Position numbers and translations under genes: made by a program. Shown in pieces: positions 10,141 to 21,447 of a stretch of 64,000 nucleotides of DNA. The stretch spans positions 69,750,887 through 69,814,886 of the forward strand of contig OX235262.1 in the NCBI GenBank assembly GCA_944472135.2, written 5' to 3'. The number at the start of each line of letters is the position of its first letter. Position 1 is the first letter of the stretch. This DNA comes from Trichobilharzia regenti (taxonomy: Eukaryota > Platyhelminthes > Trematoda > Strigeidida > Schistosomatidae). Under the pieces are notes generated by a model. The model was not told the DNA's origin. It did not search any database and was given only the letters and a program-made list of their open reading frames with translations.

Positions 10141-12849
10141 ACTTATCTTATGCGTTTTGTGTCTCCTAATTGTTTCATTTTTGTCTTCCTTATTGCAGGT
10201 TGTCAGTCTTCTTAGACATTCTACTAGATGTCGTCATACATAGTGTCTGCAAGCAGTCTTTCAATACACCTACCTCCCAAAAAGTTATTGTTACGAAGCC
10301 TTTAAATCATTTAATTCGGCCGTAGTACAATTAGTAGTGTGCTTATATTACTGATGCAATGACATGCAAGACTTGTACATGTTACTGTGAAGTTTGCCTG
10401 TAATAACATTCCCTCCATAGTAAATACAATGCTTGTGATAACAATTCGTCATTATCTTTTCATTGCGTTGACAGGTGCGTATATATTAGAAAAAAAGCTA
10501 ACCTTGTCGTATTAGTTCTCTAAAATACTTTCACTAAGTGCCCATACCTCTGCTGAATACCGAATGCTACTCGTGGTCCATGAGATACTTTTTACTGCAT
10601 TCGTAAATAACTAACAAACTATTATTATATGGAGTATTGAGAGAGAGAGAAGGCGTATGAAATTTAGATATTAATGTGTATCTGGAGTTACTGACACAAT
10701 ATAGATGTACATGTTTCACTTCCAAACAAGAAAATTTTATAGGGTAATGTACGGCTGAGCGCAGTGAGCTAGTAGTGTATTCTTTACTGTATACATCCTA
10801 TATGAGTGAAATGCTTCCTATTCAATTTTCGGCGAAGCTGCAATATCTCCCTGCAGGATTTCTTCAATGCACTCTCATAGGGAACAATACTTGGTACTGA
10901 GGAATCCAGCCAAAAGCATCTGTGAATTAGTCGAATTACTTTTTCGACTAAAAGTGGTAATACTGATATTAAGTGTGATTTACCTGTAAACTGAGGGACT
11001 CTAGTGTAACACGGCACCATATCCCAGCAGGGTATTCTTTGTGTTGTGCAGGTACAAGTAGAATTCATGGACTGAGCATTTGTTAAATATGGAGGCGACC
11101 CATTGAGCCACTTAGACGAAAGGCTGGCGAAATGAGATACCTTACACATGCACCTTCAGATGTAGGCATGTGTTACTTCACGTGAACTCTGGGCCATATC
11201 GAGCAGGTATTCCTTTAAATTGACCCTCCCTTGTACACTCAATTATTGTTCGTATATATGTGATGACTTGGTGCATTTTCTAGTTTACCTATAATTACGG
11301 AATGTACATAATATTAAGGAACACAAATGGATTTTCTGGAAACCAGTGGTGTTCCTTCTCTAGTCTTAACTGATGTCACATTGATTGACACGATTAAAGG
11401 AATAGATTGTAACGTGGTGTTTTCTGTGGCTGCGAATCGTAGTTACCTAGTTTCGAATTGATATCATGCGTCTGATCCTATTAACCTATGGATATAGTTC
11501 TACCTTCAGGAAACCTAGAAGTCAGGAGCGGACTCTCTTTGACAGATCTAGTTTTACTTTGTGACTAATTGGTGAGTGGTCAGCTGCTGTTGTGGTAGTA
11601 GAAAAAACAACTTCAAACCTAAGTATTTTCTAGATATGAACATGTTAACTTACTTTGGCGACAATTTAATCTTTTTATCAAGAAACCCTTAGGGATATCA
11701 ACCTTTACTTAGTAATGAAAAACAGGAAGTAAACACCATGTTACTAAGTTATTCAAAAGACAGAATTATGAGTGAAATAGTATTCGCGTAAACTTATTCT
11801 AACGTAACTAAATAATGATAATCATTTAGCCTACCAATATACCGTTTACTTTCAGTCTTAATTCAAAGACAAATTTAGTTACTCACTAAATTAATAGTTT
11901 CAGGAGACTGCTCTACTCCAGTCTTCGAAATACTTTGCCCGATCGTGTTTCACTTCGAAATATGTGTATACTGGCCAGTTGATGTTGCTTATCCAGTTAT
12001 ACTGTTATTCAGTTACACTGTCCCGTCTATATTCCTATCACACAAAACACCCCTTAAACCATCAACAAGTTACCATCATTTCTAAATAAATAACCTTAAC
12101 TATTCGCATGTAAACGACGCTATAAGCTTTATCACCTACGTGATGTTTCAACTTTCGATTAATCAGTTTTTCCTTACATGAGCACCTGTTTCAATTTTAA
12201 CGGATAGTTCTAACCTTTGACTACTGAATCACAGCACGTTGCGTTATATACCATCCTTACAAAATGTAGCTACTGATAATAATTACTGCCAGCAGATTTA
12301 TCACGAGAACAAGAATGTACTGCATATTGACGACAATATAACTCTAAACCCACTACTCAATACAACACATGACCCTAATTAATCTCCCTAACTCTGTAGC
12401 TCACAACATTCTATAAAGTAAGTAGTCACTATTAACAAGTAGAATATTCATTTGAGGCATAGGTAATATATTTATTAGTGATTCAACACACAATACAAAA
12501 TCAACAATACTGGAAACCACTTTCTTCAGCAACGAATCCCACGAGGTCACTGGAATTACAGAGCAGCTAAAAGAAGAAAACAAATGTTCACATGATGTAT
12601 ACATGAATATAACTACCAATATAATATTAACGAGATAGCACAGTAAGAATTAATGAAAGTTTATATCGATGTGCGATTACATCAATCACTATTTTTGACA
12701 CAAGTGGATATTTAGACGAAGTAATAAAAAGACGTAATTTTCATCTCCTCTTCACATGACCTTCTCCAAGTCACCCTTGGACGACCGACTCGCCGCTTCC
12801 CTTTCGCGTTCCACTCGAGGCCTTGTCTAGTGATATCACTTGATGGTTT

Positions 12850-13480
12850 CCGAGCTCTCTATAAATTCCCGTACATACCAATCCTGTTTTTGTAAATGAT
12901 TCAGAAATAAATCCAGGTGACTCTGGTGGATATTATAGCACACAGAATCAGCTAAAAGATCGGAGATAGCTGCAAGTAAACAGTGTGCTGCTCTACGCTT
13001 CACCTTCGTCTTTAACTGTATAACCAAGCAACCAATTAATTTGTAGTGAACTGTATAGCGAACTCGGTAATGGAACAAATATTAGAATAAAATTCCAAGT
13101 TAATGAAATAGTATTGTACCAGCATATTATAAAAATTCAGTCAACGAGTTATACAAATTAATGGTTACTTGATTATGCAGTTAAAGTCCGCTGATACAAA
13201 TTATTAATATAAACCACCGAAATGCTGAGTAGTGGAGTCGTGTCTGCTGCTAGAGGCTCCCACACGTTCCAAAAGATGCCACACTGTCAGTAGTGATACA
13301 AGTAGATCAGTGAAAAGGCGAAGCGTCGAGAAGCACACTGTATTTCAGATTGAACTCCAAACTTATGTATATTTTACAATGAACCTTTTCAAACAAAAGT
13401 TGTGTAAAATGTTTCCATTTTTATCGTCTCATGGTAAAACTGTATAATCATAGTGTGTTCCACACTGCACACATCTTCCC
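12850..13480. repeat. Decayed gypsy/LTR repeat at unit 1 start
   Basis: 13040-13450 is homologous to the LTR block at 6581-7045. The preceding 12850-13030 has similarity to the end of the gypsy-type open reading frame at 51220-51360 (AATTCAGAAATAAAT, then ACACAGAATCAGCTA). The same arrangement is repeated at 43849-44470. Orientation of the parent element is unclear because the two clues point to opposite strands. No intact coding region remains. Confidence 0.55.
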
Positions 13481-14283
13481 AGTTTGCAATTTGGCTTCTG
13501 TGCACAAAGTCGGTTGTCTAATTGTTAGGTCTCACTGTGCACATTAATTTAATAAACTGTCTTACTTGGTTGATTGTAAATCAGCCACTAGTCAATAATT
13601 TCCTATTGATTCATTCTTTGAATAAGAGGGAGAAACTACACGAGTTGTGGTTCTCATGGTTCACTAACCTAGTGGAGAATATCACTTTGGTGTATTTGAG
13701 GTAGTGAGTGGTAGATCCGAATTTCAGTAGGAAAATCCTCACTTAATCGGGAACGATACATCCACCCGACAAACCCCGAGTAGGAACCTGTCGAAGTTAT
13801 CGAAAGGAATATTCTTGGTTCACTGATCAGTCTTTTAAAAAGTTGGATAGCTGATACAGTTCGGAAGTAATTTATCGACGGTAAGTGTTTCAAAACAAGT
13901 TTAGTAGACATGGAAGGAAGAGATTAATACATTTTGCACAGTGAGTGTCCCAAAGATAATGAAGACAGATTACATGAATAGTTAGAATTTATGAATCTAA
14001 GACTACTGTAATAAGACAGACTGAATAAAACCTTCCATCTACACTCTTGACTATACGTCACACTGACAGACGTAGTCTTCAATCATACAATCAGTATATT
14101 CCAAGAAACTTGCGTCTAGTAGGCTCAAAAGTCCTTAGTAGTGTGATTGTTAGACAATAGTCATAAAATCGATGCATTAAAATCCATCAAGGTAATTAAA
14201 TAGGTTGAAGATAGCTATTGATTACTACGCATCGGTGAAACGGTTGCCATTAAGACTGAATTCATTCATCCAGGTGGAAATAG
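13481..14283. other. Unassigned, duplicated at 44500-45296
   Basis: Well conserved between the two units but without a coding region, RNA gene or known repeat that I can name. Confidence 0.4.
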
Positions 14284-14667
14284 TTGGTTATCTTGTCTTA
14301 CCTCGGGAAATATATGCATAATTGTATGAGGAGATTTCTGCCAAACCGCCCTCCTAACCAAACTTTCAATTTACTTGATCGTTTAGTGACAGTTGGATGC
14401 AGAATAACGAGAAAAACTAGTAGATTGGAATTTACCGAAGAGTGTTCGACTACAGGCTACTTTCCATGTTGGCTGTCTAAATCGTCTCGTACAAGGCGGT
14501 CTGCTTGCCTCAATGAGCTACCTGAATTTCAGTCCCAGATGATGCATCTTATTTTCTTTAGTTCCTCTTGTCATAATCATTCAGTGATATCCGTGGGTCA
14601 CCGAATGTCGTCATGCACATTTTTAATTGGTTTGCCATTTTGGTGGAGCAAACAAAAGTTACCATAA
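14284..14667 (+). other. 127-codon open segment of unknown nature
   Basis: An open segment (start codon would be TTG) with a counterpart at 45297-45521 that is cut short by changes around CGGTCTCCTTGA. About 150 bp further on, at 14815-14850, comes AATAAAGCTATTG followed by ATT repeats, the same kind of 3' end as the CR1-type copies. It may therefore be the decayed 3' region of a non-LTR element. No protein family is recognised, and the truncation in unit 2 argues against a conserved gene. Confidence 0.3.
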
Positions 14668-15040
14668 ATGATTAATTTATTTTCCAGATGTAACATCACT
14701 GCGTCACTTGATGTACTGGAGATGGCTGTTTTACTTGAAACTCCTGGATGAAGAGAGAATATTATGCCATAAACTACTCTGAAAATTATGCATGTTGTGT
14801 AAACTTATTGTGCATAATAAAGCTATTGTTATTATTATTATCACCATCATATAAACTGCCATCTTATTTGAAGAATCTTCGACAACTTAGAAAATAGGGT
14901 TAATATCCAGATTTTGGATTTTGTATAGATTTTGATTTATTCCAGTGCAAATCTTGTCATGAACTGATATAGATTACAGAACTGTGAAGAGGATAAGAAA
15001 GCCAATGTATAGGCAGTCTTCGAACCAGTTGAAGAGGACT

Positions 15041-15339
15041 TGTAGTACCCCTATACCAACTGTAAACATGCTTTTTATTCTAATTTGTATACTTGTATTA
15101 TATGTGTATACAGACCGATTTTATATGTACTTCGCAAATATTTGTCAATTTACTGTTGAACATTACCTTGACACAATTTCGAATTTGACTACTGCTATAA
15201 TACACATTCGTACTCTTCCAGGTGCCTTTTGATTTACGTTGTGGGCGTCGAGTAGCCACAACGTCTGAGCACATTAATAAGAGCGAAGAAATACCAGAAT
15301 ATATGTGTACGGCAGTTTAGTCAAATAACGCACGCAACA
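15041..15339. mobile_element. Solo LTR with 4-bp target duplication, unit 1 only
   Basis: A 299-bp insertion begins TGTAGTACCC and ends GCAACA (TG...CA ends). It is flanked by GACT on both sides (15037-15040 and 15340-15343). The matching place in unit 2 (about 46041-46055) reads GAAGAGGACCGAGTAG without the insert. The combination of TG/CA ends, 4-bp duplication and a clean empty site is diagnostic of LTR-element integration followed by LTR-LTR recombination. It must have inserted after the duplication, or been lost precisely from unit 2, which is unlikely. The parent family is not identified. Confidence 0.85.
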
Positions 15340-15659
15340 GACTGAGTAGAACAAGAGGAAATGGTAATGTGCTGTTGTAATTTCATCTTCCACCTACATC
15401 CCAAAGTAATAATAATGATCAACTACCACAATTTATAAGTGAAAGGCTTTGAACGCCTAAATAAGGGGAATAAAAACTCATTTGCTAACGGAAATCATGA
15501 GAATAACCAAAAATGATCAACTCAAACGCTACCAAACACTGATAACATGGTAAATACTTTTCTCTCCTTCGTCACCTTTCAAGTGGAACATAGGGCTTCA
15601 AGCTTTGAACTTTTAAGGTTGTTTCCTATTTAACAGTAGTATTCCTAGCCTTTCTCGTT

Positions 15660-15800
15660 CAAACTTCCTTCCTTTCCTGACGATTCTAAGTGTGTGAGTG
15701 AATCAGCTGGGAATCGAACACGGACTTTCCACCTATTTTGGTAACAGTATTTCAACACTGAACCACGGACGCACAAACGAATGCACCTTGTTGCATTTTT
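15660..15800 (-). repeat. tRNA-derived SINE head, minus strand
   Basis: Read on the minus strand: GTGGTTCAGTGTTGAAATAC (A-box-like), then about 40 bp later GTGTTCGATTCCCAGC (B-box-like), the internal RNA polymerase III promoter of a tRNA-like SINE. It is shared with 46390-46500 in unit 2. Confidence 0.6.
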
Positions 15801-16975
15801 ACGTTAACACATCAGCAGCGAAATCAGATAACCAGTAGATGAACAAAATCATGAACCACACCAAAGTATCTTCGCCTAAACAGAGGCTACAAAGACTGAG
15901 GTAAAACCAATAGAGACTTTTGATGTCTGATCTTTGGAGCCAAAATTTGTTTGTTTGCTTGCCTATAATGCGATTGCATACTACAGTACAAAGTAGCAGA
16001 GGTATTGATAAGTGATACCATTTCTATCCTAATTTTATCCGACATTTTTTGCAACGCCAAGTCCCTACTTCAGCCATATTCACATATAAGCTATGCATGT
16101 TTGCCTACATGTTGTATAGATGAATTTAAATCAAATATATTAAGCGTACTTTTAACATTTAGGCTTTAAGCCCATTTAATACATTATGTATATATGTATG
16201 AAGTTAAAATACCTCATACTGACTCAATGTACTTAATTATAAACACAAAGTCGATATTCTCACAGTATGCTGATTATTTAAAAGTTTTGCATCGTATTCT
16301 CATTATGTGAATTGAATATGTGGGAATAGGAAGAATGTTCCAAATCCAAGGTAGGGGGATAATATTGATTCTAATTCTACGTCATTGCACATACACACTG
16401 AAGAGAATATCAGCAGTCTAGCTAGATTTCATATACACAAGTACACATAATACATTGAGGCTTACCTGTAATCAACTAGTTCTCTTATTATCATTTAACG
16501 CTTCATTTTCTCACCCTTTAAGTTAATTCTTCAAATTATGACTAAATATAGTATGAATAGTTCAGTTTAACAGTGAAAAGTTAACTTTCTTTTTGCGGCG
16601 TGATTCACTCACATTTCTTATAAATACATTTTTTGCAATAAGCTCTGAAACTGTTAAACATTCTAATAATGTCGGCTACATGAAATGTCTTGACAAATCA
16701 ATTCAATGTGTGATATGTTGAGAGTCCAGTGAAGAGTTATGGGAGATGAACAAGAGATACAGTGTATTCTATTATTATTTATTATTATTAGGGGTATTTC
16801 TAATAAAACAACTGGATTATTGTAGCCATTGTGTAGTTATTATGCTGATTACCCTTTTACCTCTATGTGTGGAGGTGAGAAAATTACGCACTTGTCTAAA
16901 TTTATCTTGTTATCCGTGCAGTGTATATCATCAGTCAAATTTTAGAAATTCTATACACACATGCACTCAATGCTT
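15801..16975. other. Unassigned, duplicated at 46500-47635
   Basis: A+T-rich DNA conserved between the units; no gene or known repeat recognised. Confidence 0.4.
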
Positions 16976-16998
16976 ATCAATCAATCAATCAATCAATA
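16976..16998 (+). repeat. (TCAA)n microsatellite
   Basis: About five tandem units. The unit-2 copy at 47638-47662 has more units. Confidence 0.85.
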
Positions 16999-17159
16999 TC
17001 TACTGTTCAGTTAACTGATGGTAATCAATTCACTTTCGATTATGTGTGGTTTATGTGGGGGAGTGTAAAGTCGTGGCCAGTGGGATCCCGTTTGTCTGAG
17101 TAAAATCCATAATGATTGAAGGTATTGATTGAGGGTAGTGATATATCACGAGTTGACAG

Positions 17160-17300
17160 GAGTTAGAAGTTTGTGGGTCACTGAATTCTTGCCCGAGTAT
17201 TTCGTAACCTGAAGGTCCAGAGTTCAATCTCTGACGGAGTGGCGATTGCACACTGATGAAGAGTCTCAAACTTGGATACTGCGGCTGTTCATTGCTGCCT
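17160..17300 (+). repeat. SINE with decayed hammerhead ribozyme
   Basis: A B-box-like GAGTTCAATCTCT is followed by CACTGATGAAGAGTCTC, AAACTTGGAT and CTGCGGCTG. The first hammerhead core box (CTGATGA) survives, but the second (GAAA after stem II) is lost, so it cannot cleave. The counterpart in unit 2 (47880-47990) has lost the first box as well. This is the layout of the ribozyme-bearing SINEs known from schistosomes. Confidence 0.6.
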
Positions 17301-17476
17301 GATTTTGAAAGATCCTATACTGGTGTTATCCTCTTACTAACATTTTTAATGCCTCTTTTTCCGGTAACGTTCTACCTTTTGCATGGAAAAACATTAAAAT
17401 TATCCCTATACCAAAACCATCTTCTGGTTCTGATATTAAATTTCGGCCTATTGCAATTACTTCCCCCTTTTTAAAA

Positions 17477-18673
17477 TTGATGGAAAAATTACTTTTACTT
17501 CGTCTTGAACCCGCTTTGAAACCTTTTAATGATCCTAAACAATTTGCATACAAACATGGTAGAAGTACCTTGGATGCTGCGGTTGTCTTATATCACAATG
17601 TTGTCTCTTGTTTAGACAAAGGTGCTAAATATGTTCGTAGTGCTTTCTTAGACTACACATCTGCTTTTGACTCTGTACCTAGGGGCCTTTTATTAAATAA
17701 GCTATCGTTGACACAAACAGGATCCTGGGCTAAGAGTTGGTTGCATTCCTATTTTTCTGATAGAATGCAGTATACTGTATATAACGGCAAATCTTCTTCT
17801 ACCTCGCTTACAAAATCCGGTGTTCCACAAGGTGCTGTCCTCTCTCCTTTTCTTTTTTCTTTCTTCCTACATGACCTGCCCCATTCAAACGAAACTAACT
17901 TTGTTAAATATGCAGATGATCTGACTGTATCACTGCCTATCACTTCCGAGTCTGACAGCTCCAAACTTAATAGCTTTCTGTTAGACATCAACAACTGGTC
18001 CAAGTCAAATGGTCTTATGTTAAATCCTTCCAAATGTCAGGTGCTTGACTTTACTTTCAAGCATCGACGTGACTTACTTGAACTAGTTAACTCTCATGAT
18101 CCCTGTAGCATAGATGGCACGGAAATTGAAACCAAATCAAGTATTAAATACCTTGGACTAGTTTTTTCCTCTGACCTTTCATGGTCATCCCATATCTTAT
18201 CTATCTCTAAGAAAATGTTTCGTCTTACCTTCTACATTAAAAAGTTAAGACAATCAGGTATCAACCAACCTTTAGTTTTGCAATTTTTAAACTCCTGTAT
18301 TTTACCTATTGTACTCTACTGCTCTCCATTAATCTTTCCTGGGCTGCTCAAAAAAGATTATATCATATTACGAAGAGTATTAAATGCTGTGAGTAGAGCT
18401 TGTGGTCTGCCACTGCATGAGCTCGCTAATACTATAGTCGAGAGGCATATAAATTCCTGTACGAAATGGGCAAAGGCTATAATGTCAGACCCTCTGCACC
18501 CCCTCTATTCACACCTGTCCCCTTGTATCTCATCAGGTAGGACGAGAAGTCAATATAAAAAGATATATGCTCGTACTACTAAGTATAGAAATTCTACAAT
18601 ACCCTATTTAGCGCGTACTTTATGTGACGAAGACTCTGTTAGACGTGAAACTTACAAGTTACTATGTAATTAG
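17477..18673 (+). CDS. CR1/Jockey-type reverse transcriptase, 5'-truncated but open
   Basis: About 400 residues, without an internal stop. The frame is actually open from the insertion edge at about 17328, where the RT domain enters at KNIKIIPIPKPSSGSD (motif 1). The first methionine is therefore not a true start. Motifs in order: FAYKHGRSTLDA, FLDYTSAFDSVPR (motif A aspartate), SGVPQGAVLSPFLF (motif B), VKYADDLTVSLP (catalytic Y-A-D-D), LNPSKCQVL, then IKYLGLVFSSDLSW. The C-terminal part is the usual Cys-rich-poor tail. The N-terminal AP endonuclease and ORF1 are missing, so the copy cannot move alone. Intact reading frame and specificity to unit 1 indicate a young insertion. Confidence 0.88.
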   Translation: MMEKLLLLRLEPALKPFNDPKQFAYKHGRSTLDAAVVLYHNVVSCLDKGAKYVRSAFLDYTSAFDSVPRGLLLNKLSLTQTGSWAKSWLHSYFSDRMQYTVYNGKSSSTSLTKSGVPQGAVLSPFLFSFFLHDLPHSNETNFVKYADDLTVSLPITSESDSSKLNSFLLDINNWSKSNGLMLNPSKCQVLDFTFKHRRDLLELVNSHDPCSIDGTEIETKSSIKYLGLVFSSDLSWSSHILSISKKMFRLTFYIKKLRQSGINQPLVLQFLNSCILPIVLYCSPLIFPGLLKKDYIILRRVLNAVSRACGLPLHELANTIVERHINSCTKWAKAIMSDPLHPLYSHLSPCISSGRTRSQYKKIYARTTKYRNSTIPYLARTLCDEDSVRRETYKLLCN

Positions 18674-18991
18674 CACAGTGAATCGACCCTTTTATCGTTC
18701 ATCTTTCTGTATTTTATGGTGTTACACTTTCTATCGTTTAAATCGTTACTCTGCTATTTTATATTAGTTGGTATTACTATTATTACTACAATTTTGTACT
18801 TTATACATATTTTTCTCCGTATGGCACACAGTATTTTGCTACGCAGCTGCTACAACAATCGTTTTATTACTATTATGTATTGTGTATTTTTAATTTTTTT
18901 TGTTGTCGTTTTTGGGTAAATTAGATGCAATATTGTACTGAATGCTGAAAATTCCTTGCTGTATCATGAGTACTGTTTTTGGAATAAAGCA

Positions 18992-19028
<37 letters not shown>
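18992..19028 (+). repeat. (ATT)n tail of the CR1-type copy
   Basis: About twelve ATT units directly after the AATAAAGC end. Confidence 0.93.
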
Positions 19029-19029
<1 letters not shown>

Positions 19030-19259
19030 GTTGCTTCGTGAAGAAATCTACTTTGAAATCAGTTCTTGATTTTCTAGACTTTGATTATACCGGGATTCTG
19101 CTGATGTGACTGATGTGCGAAATAGACAAAACTCAAGTGAGATCACGAAATGACTTCTGCTAGGAAACCATTAAAAACTAGAGCTACTACACATCCTTTT
19201 TTTCCTAATTAGGGAGTGTTCAGCAGTACGCACCTATGAGCTCACCGAGTAGAATTCAC

Positions 19260-19420
19260 GCGCCTTTGAATTTAGCCATCGGAGTTACTGAACGGTCAAC
19301 GAACTTGCCCCTGTAACCTGAATATCTTTGGTGTGTACTTGTGAAGAGTCCGAAACTAGCACTAAATAGGTTTCCAATACTTCCTGGTTTTCACTGGTTC
19401 TCTAACTGCTGACAATTCCT
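19260..19420 (+). repeat. SINE with decayed hammerhead, unit 1 copy
   Basis: TTGTGAAGAGTCCGAAAC is followed by TTTCCAATACTTCCTGG and TTTTCACTGGTTCTC, aligning with 48290-48365. In the unit-2 copy the second core box (AAGACGAAACGG) is still intact; here it is scrambled. The first core box is damaged in both. Confidence 0.6.
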
Positions 19421-19734
19421 AATCAATTAAGACCCTGCAAACCAATACTGGGAAGAAAAAAATTATGCAAGTTTTAAGTATTGTCAACTAACTCATGATA
19501 TACGACTATATGACAGACTGTGGTCAATATTAGTGACAGAAACTCTGAACTTGGCCTAGCAGTAAGTGGTAGCTTCAGCTTTTCAAACTTCATAGTAGTC
19601 CATTCGACTTAATTTAAATTACATGAAAAACAAATAGGCGGAAGTAATTATACTAACAGATGACACAGGTTGCGTTTCAGCAAGATTGACAATGCAAGTT
19701 GACATACTTCATACTTACTTTTCAATGACTAAGG

Positions 19735-19990
19735 TTACAAATGTTCGTCAGTGCGTAAACCGAGTTTGAGCACACTATGACTAATGCTCTTATTATTATT
19801 ACTAATATTCTCTTGGTTCCCGATGGGAACATAAGGTGTCAAAAGCACGTTTTCAATGTCTTCTTTCGTATCCGTTTTATTTGATTCCACGATTGTCCGT
19901 AAGGCTTCATTTCTCCCCACGTGATCTCCTCCTCTTCGTCCTCCAGAATAGCTTTATTCCAAATAATACTTAAGGTACAAATATGGAATT
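19735..19990 (-). repeat. Decayed non-LTR 3' ends, minus strand
   Basis: Read on the minus strand, TATGTTCCCATCGGGAACCA resembles the 3' end of the RTE copy at about 29390 (CTATGTTCCTCTAGGAATTA). 19945-19990 is the AATAAAGC-type end of a CR1 copy. The unit-2 counterpart is 48687-48960, with expanded ATT/AGT repeats. Confidence 0.5.
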
Positions 19991-20219
19991 TTCAGAATGT
20001 TGTAGTACAGGATTGCGTATAATTTTATTATTATTATTATCATTATATGGACAATAATTAAAATAGGACATTTGCACCAATAATATTGTTCAAGAAGAAG
20101 TGAATATAAAATTAAGTCATGTTAAAATATTAGCGACAATGTAATAATGACAACAAAATACAATGCCGTTTACTTAGAGTTCGACAGTAAGTTGGCCATT
20201 TCCTTCCTTCCACACTTCT

Positions 20220-20600
20220 CATCACATAAAATGCGTGACTGACAAATAAGGTATTTTCGGGTTACTGTACTTAGTCGTCCGAGCAACACAGTCTTCTATA
20301 ATTGCTTCTAGTTCAACCCAGATGATGAGATTCGAGGAGAGAGTTGTGTATGGAGAGGATGTTCAGAATGTAACAGGATAATATTTGCTAATTTCTTGCA
20401 GGAATCCGACTGTCTATCTATTGGCTTAGCAACACGCCAGTTGCCATACTGAGGGCTTTTAGTGTCCTTCTCAGTATAACAAAGTCCATGTTAACCCCAA
20501 ACCCATAACGAACTGGTCTTTTTCGATTTGGGTTCCACTTGACAGCCTGGAACTTGATGTCATTCAACGGTCTTCTCAGCGTGGTATGTCCGATCTATCC
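20220..20600 (-). pseudogene. CR1-type RT fragment, minus strand
   Basis: Diverged counterpart of 49060-49410, where the minus strand reads DFVILRRTLKAVRMASGV, then ANIILLHSEHPLHTQLSPCI, matching the C-terminal part of the 17477-18673 protein. Here stops and frame changes have destroyed the reading frame. About 190 bp at 20030-20220 have no counterpart in unit 2. Confidence 0.6.
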
Positions 20601-20619
20601 CATTTCCTTCACAATATTA

Positions 20620-21060
20620 GCTGAGCAGTAGAGTCCTGGTTGGTTCGTTGTTCCACAGATTTCCTTGTCGCCTATTCTTTCCAACGAGTCATTTGACAGT
20701 CAGTATCGAGCGAGGGTAGCTCTGTTGATGAAAGTCTGTCACAGTCTGTTGAAGATGCTTCTTTGATGTGTTTGCCAAGTGTCTGAATCACATAGAAACA
20801 CCAACTGACTTGACATTAGTGTTAGAAATCCGAAGCTTGCTCATTATGCTCATTTGAGATTAGTGAAGGTCTGTCTTGTCTTTCCGACTCTATCTTTGAC
20901 ATCTCCATGTGTGCCGCCTATAGTTGAGACGAAGGTACCCAAAATAATGGAAGAAGTGACTTCCTTCAAATTATTCCCGTTGACAATGATTAGTTGTCGT
21001 TGGTTGGTTATCTTCATCACCTCTGCCTTATGTGTGCTCAATTAGATTCTTATCTTCTTT
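20620..21060 (-). pseudogene. RTE-type (SR2-like) RT fragment, minus strand
   Basis: The minus strand reads HKAEVMKITN, then VNGNNLKEVTSSIILGTFVS and DRVGKTRQTFTNL. This is the region just after the catalytic box in RTE-clade elements (pattern VNG..L.EV..F.YLGS.VS, then D...RI.KAR.AF..L). It is shared with 50110-50560 in unit 2. Confidence 0.68.
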
Positions 21061-21398
21061 GCTTCTTCTGCCAGTATACTACGAATCCACTTCTAAAATG
21101 AAATAATTCAAATACATGCAGGATCAGGTATTCTATTCAGAAAATTCGATAGAAGTATGCTAAGAATGTTCTGTCTTATGTTACTTTTGAATGAGGGGTT
21201 AATTCAAAGAATTCCCCTTAGATATGTTATGTCGCCTGATTTTCCTTTTACATTCTGTCCTATTAGACCCATTAGAATAAACATCCTCTAAAATATGAAA
21301 TAGTGAATATTCAAAGTTTGATCGTGAAGTGACTTTTAGAGAACCATTGAAAATCACGGGGTATTGGACAGTAGTTGTTCCGTTCTTGTAAACCAACA

Positions 21399-21447
21399 CT
21401 CCATTATGCATAAGATTTTATTTTGATAAATCTTATCCATAATGGAG
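21399..21447. repeat. 20-bp-stem perfect-type hairpin
   Basis: CTCCATTATGCATAAGATTT, a 9-base loop TATTTTGAT, then the complementary arm with a single mismatch. The hairpin is kept in unit 2 at 51563-51611 and abuts the left end of the inverted-terminus element described next. Confidence 0.85.

Larger units (their letters stand above)
9816..12849. other. 3-kb stretch with little recognisable content
   Basis: It contains a TG microsatellite (10062-10089) and the end of a dispersed element (10090-10140). A 121-codon minus-strand open segment at 10784-11149 resembles no family I know and lacks supporting signals. The rest is A+T-rich DNA. The right end is the point where the 31-kb duplication begins. 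Confidence 0.4.
17328..19029 (+). mobile_element. CR1/Jockey-type non-LTR retrotransposon, 5'-truncated, unit 1 only
   Basis: The insertion begins inside the RT domain, carries an open RT protein, GGAATAAAGC at about 18981 and an (ATT)n tail at 18992-19028. The corresponding site in unit 2 (about 48000-48015) reads straight through (ACTGGTGTTGGTTTGTGAAG), so this copy was inserted after the duplication. The short 5'-truncated form and simple-repeat tail fit target-primed reverse transcription by a CR1-like element. No long target duplication is visible. Confidence 0.88.

Noticed and set aside
10784..11149. 121-codon minus-strand open segment
   Set aside because: No family resemblance, no splice or promoter context and no second copy; length is compatible with chance in this composition.
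12401..12619. 72-codon minus-strand open segment
   Set aside because: Short, Ser-rich, no recognisable motif or conservation.
15690..15790. Functional tRNA gene
   Set aside because: A- and B-box-like sequences are present but no cloverleaf with acceptor stem could be folded; fits a SINE head better. The same applies to 33000-33060 and 36500-36590.
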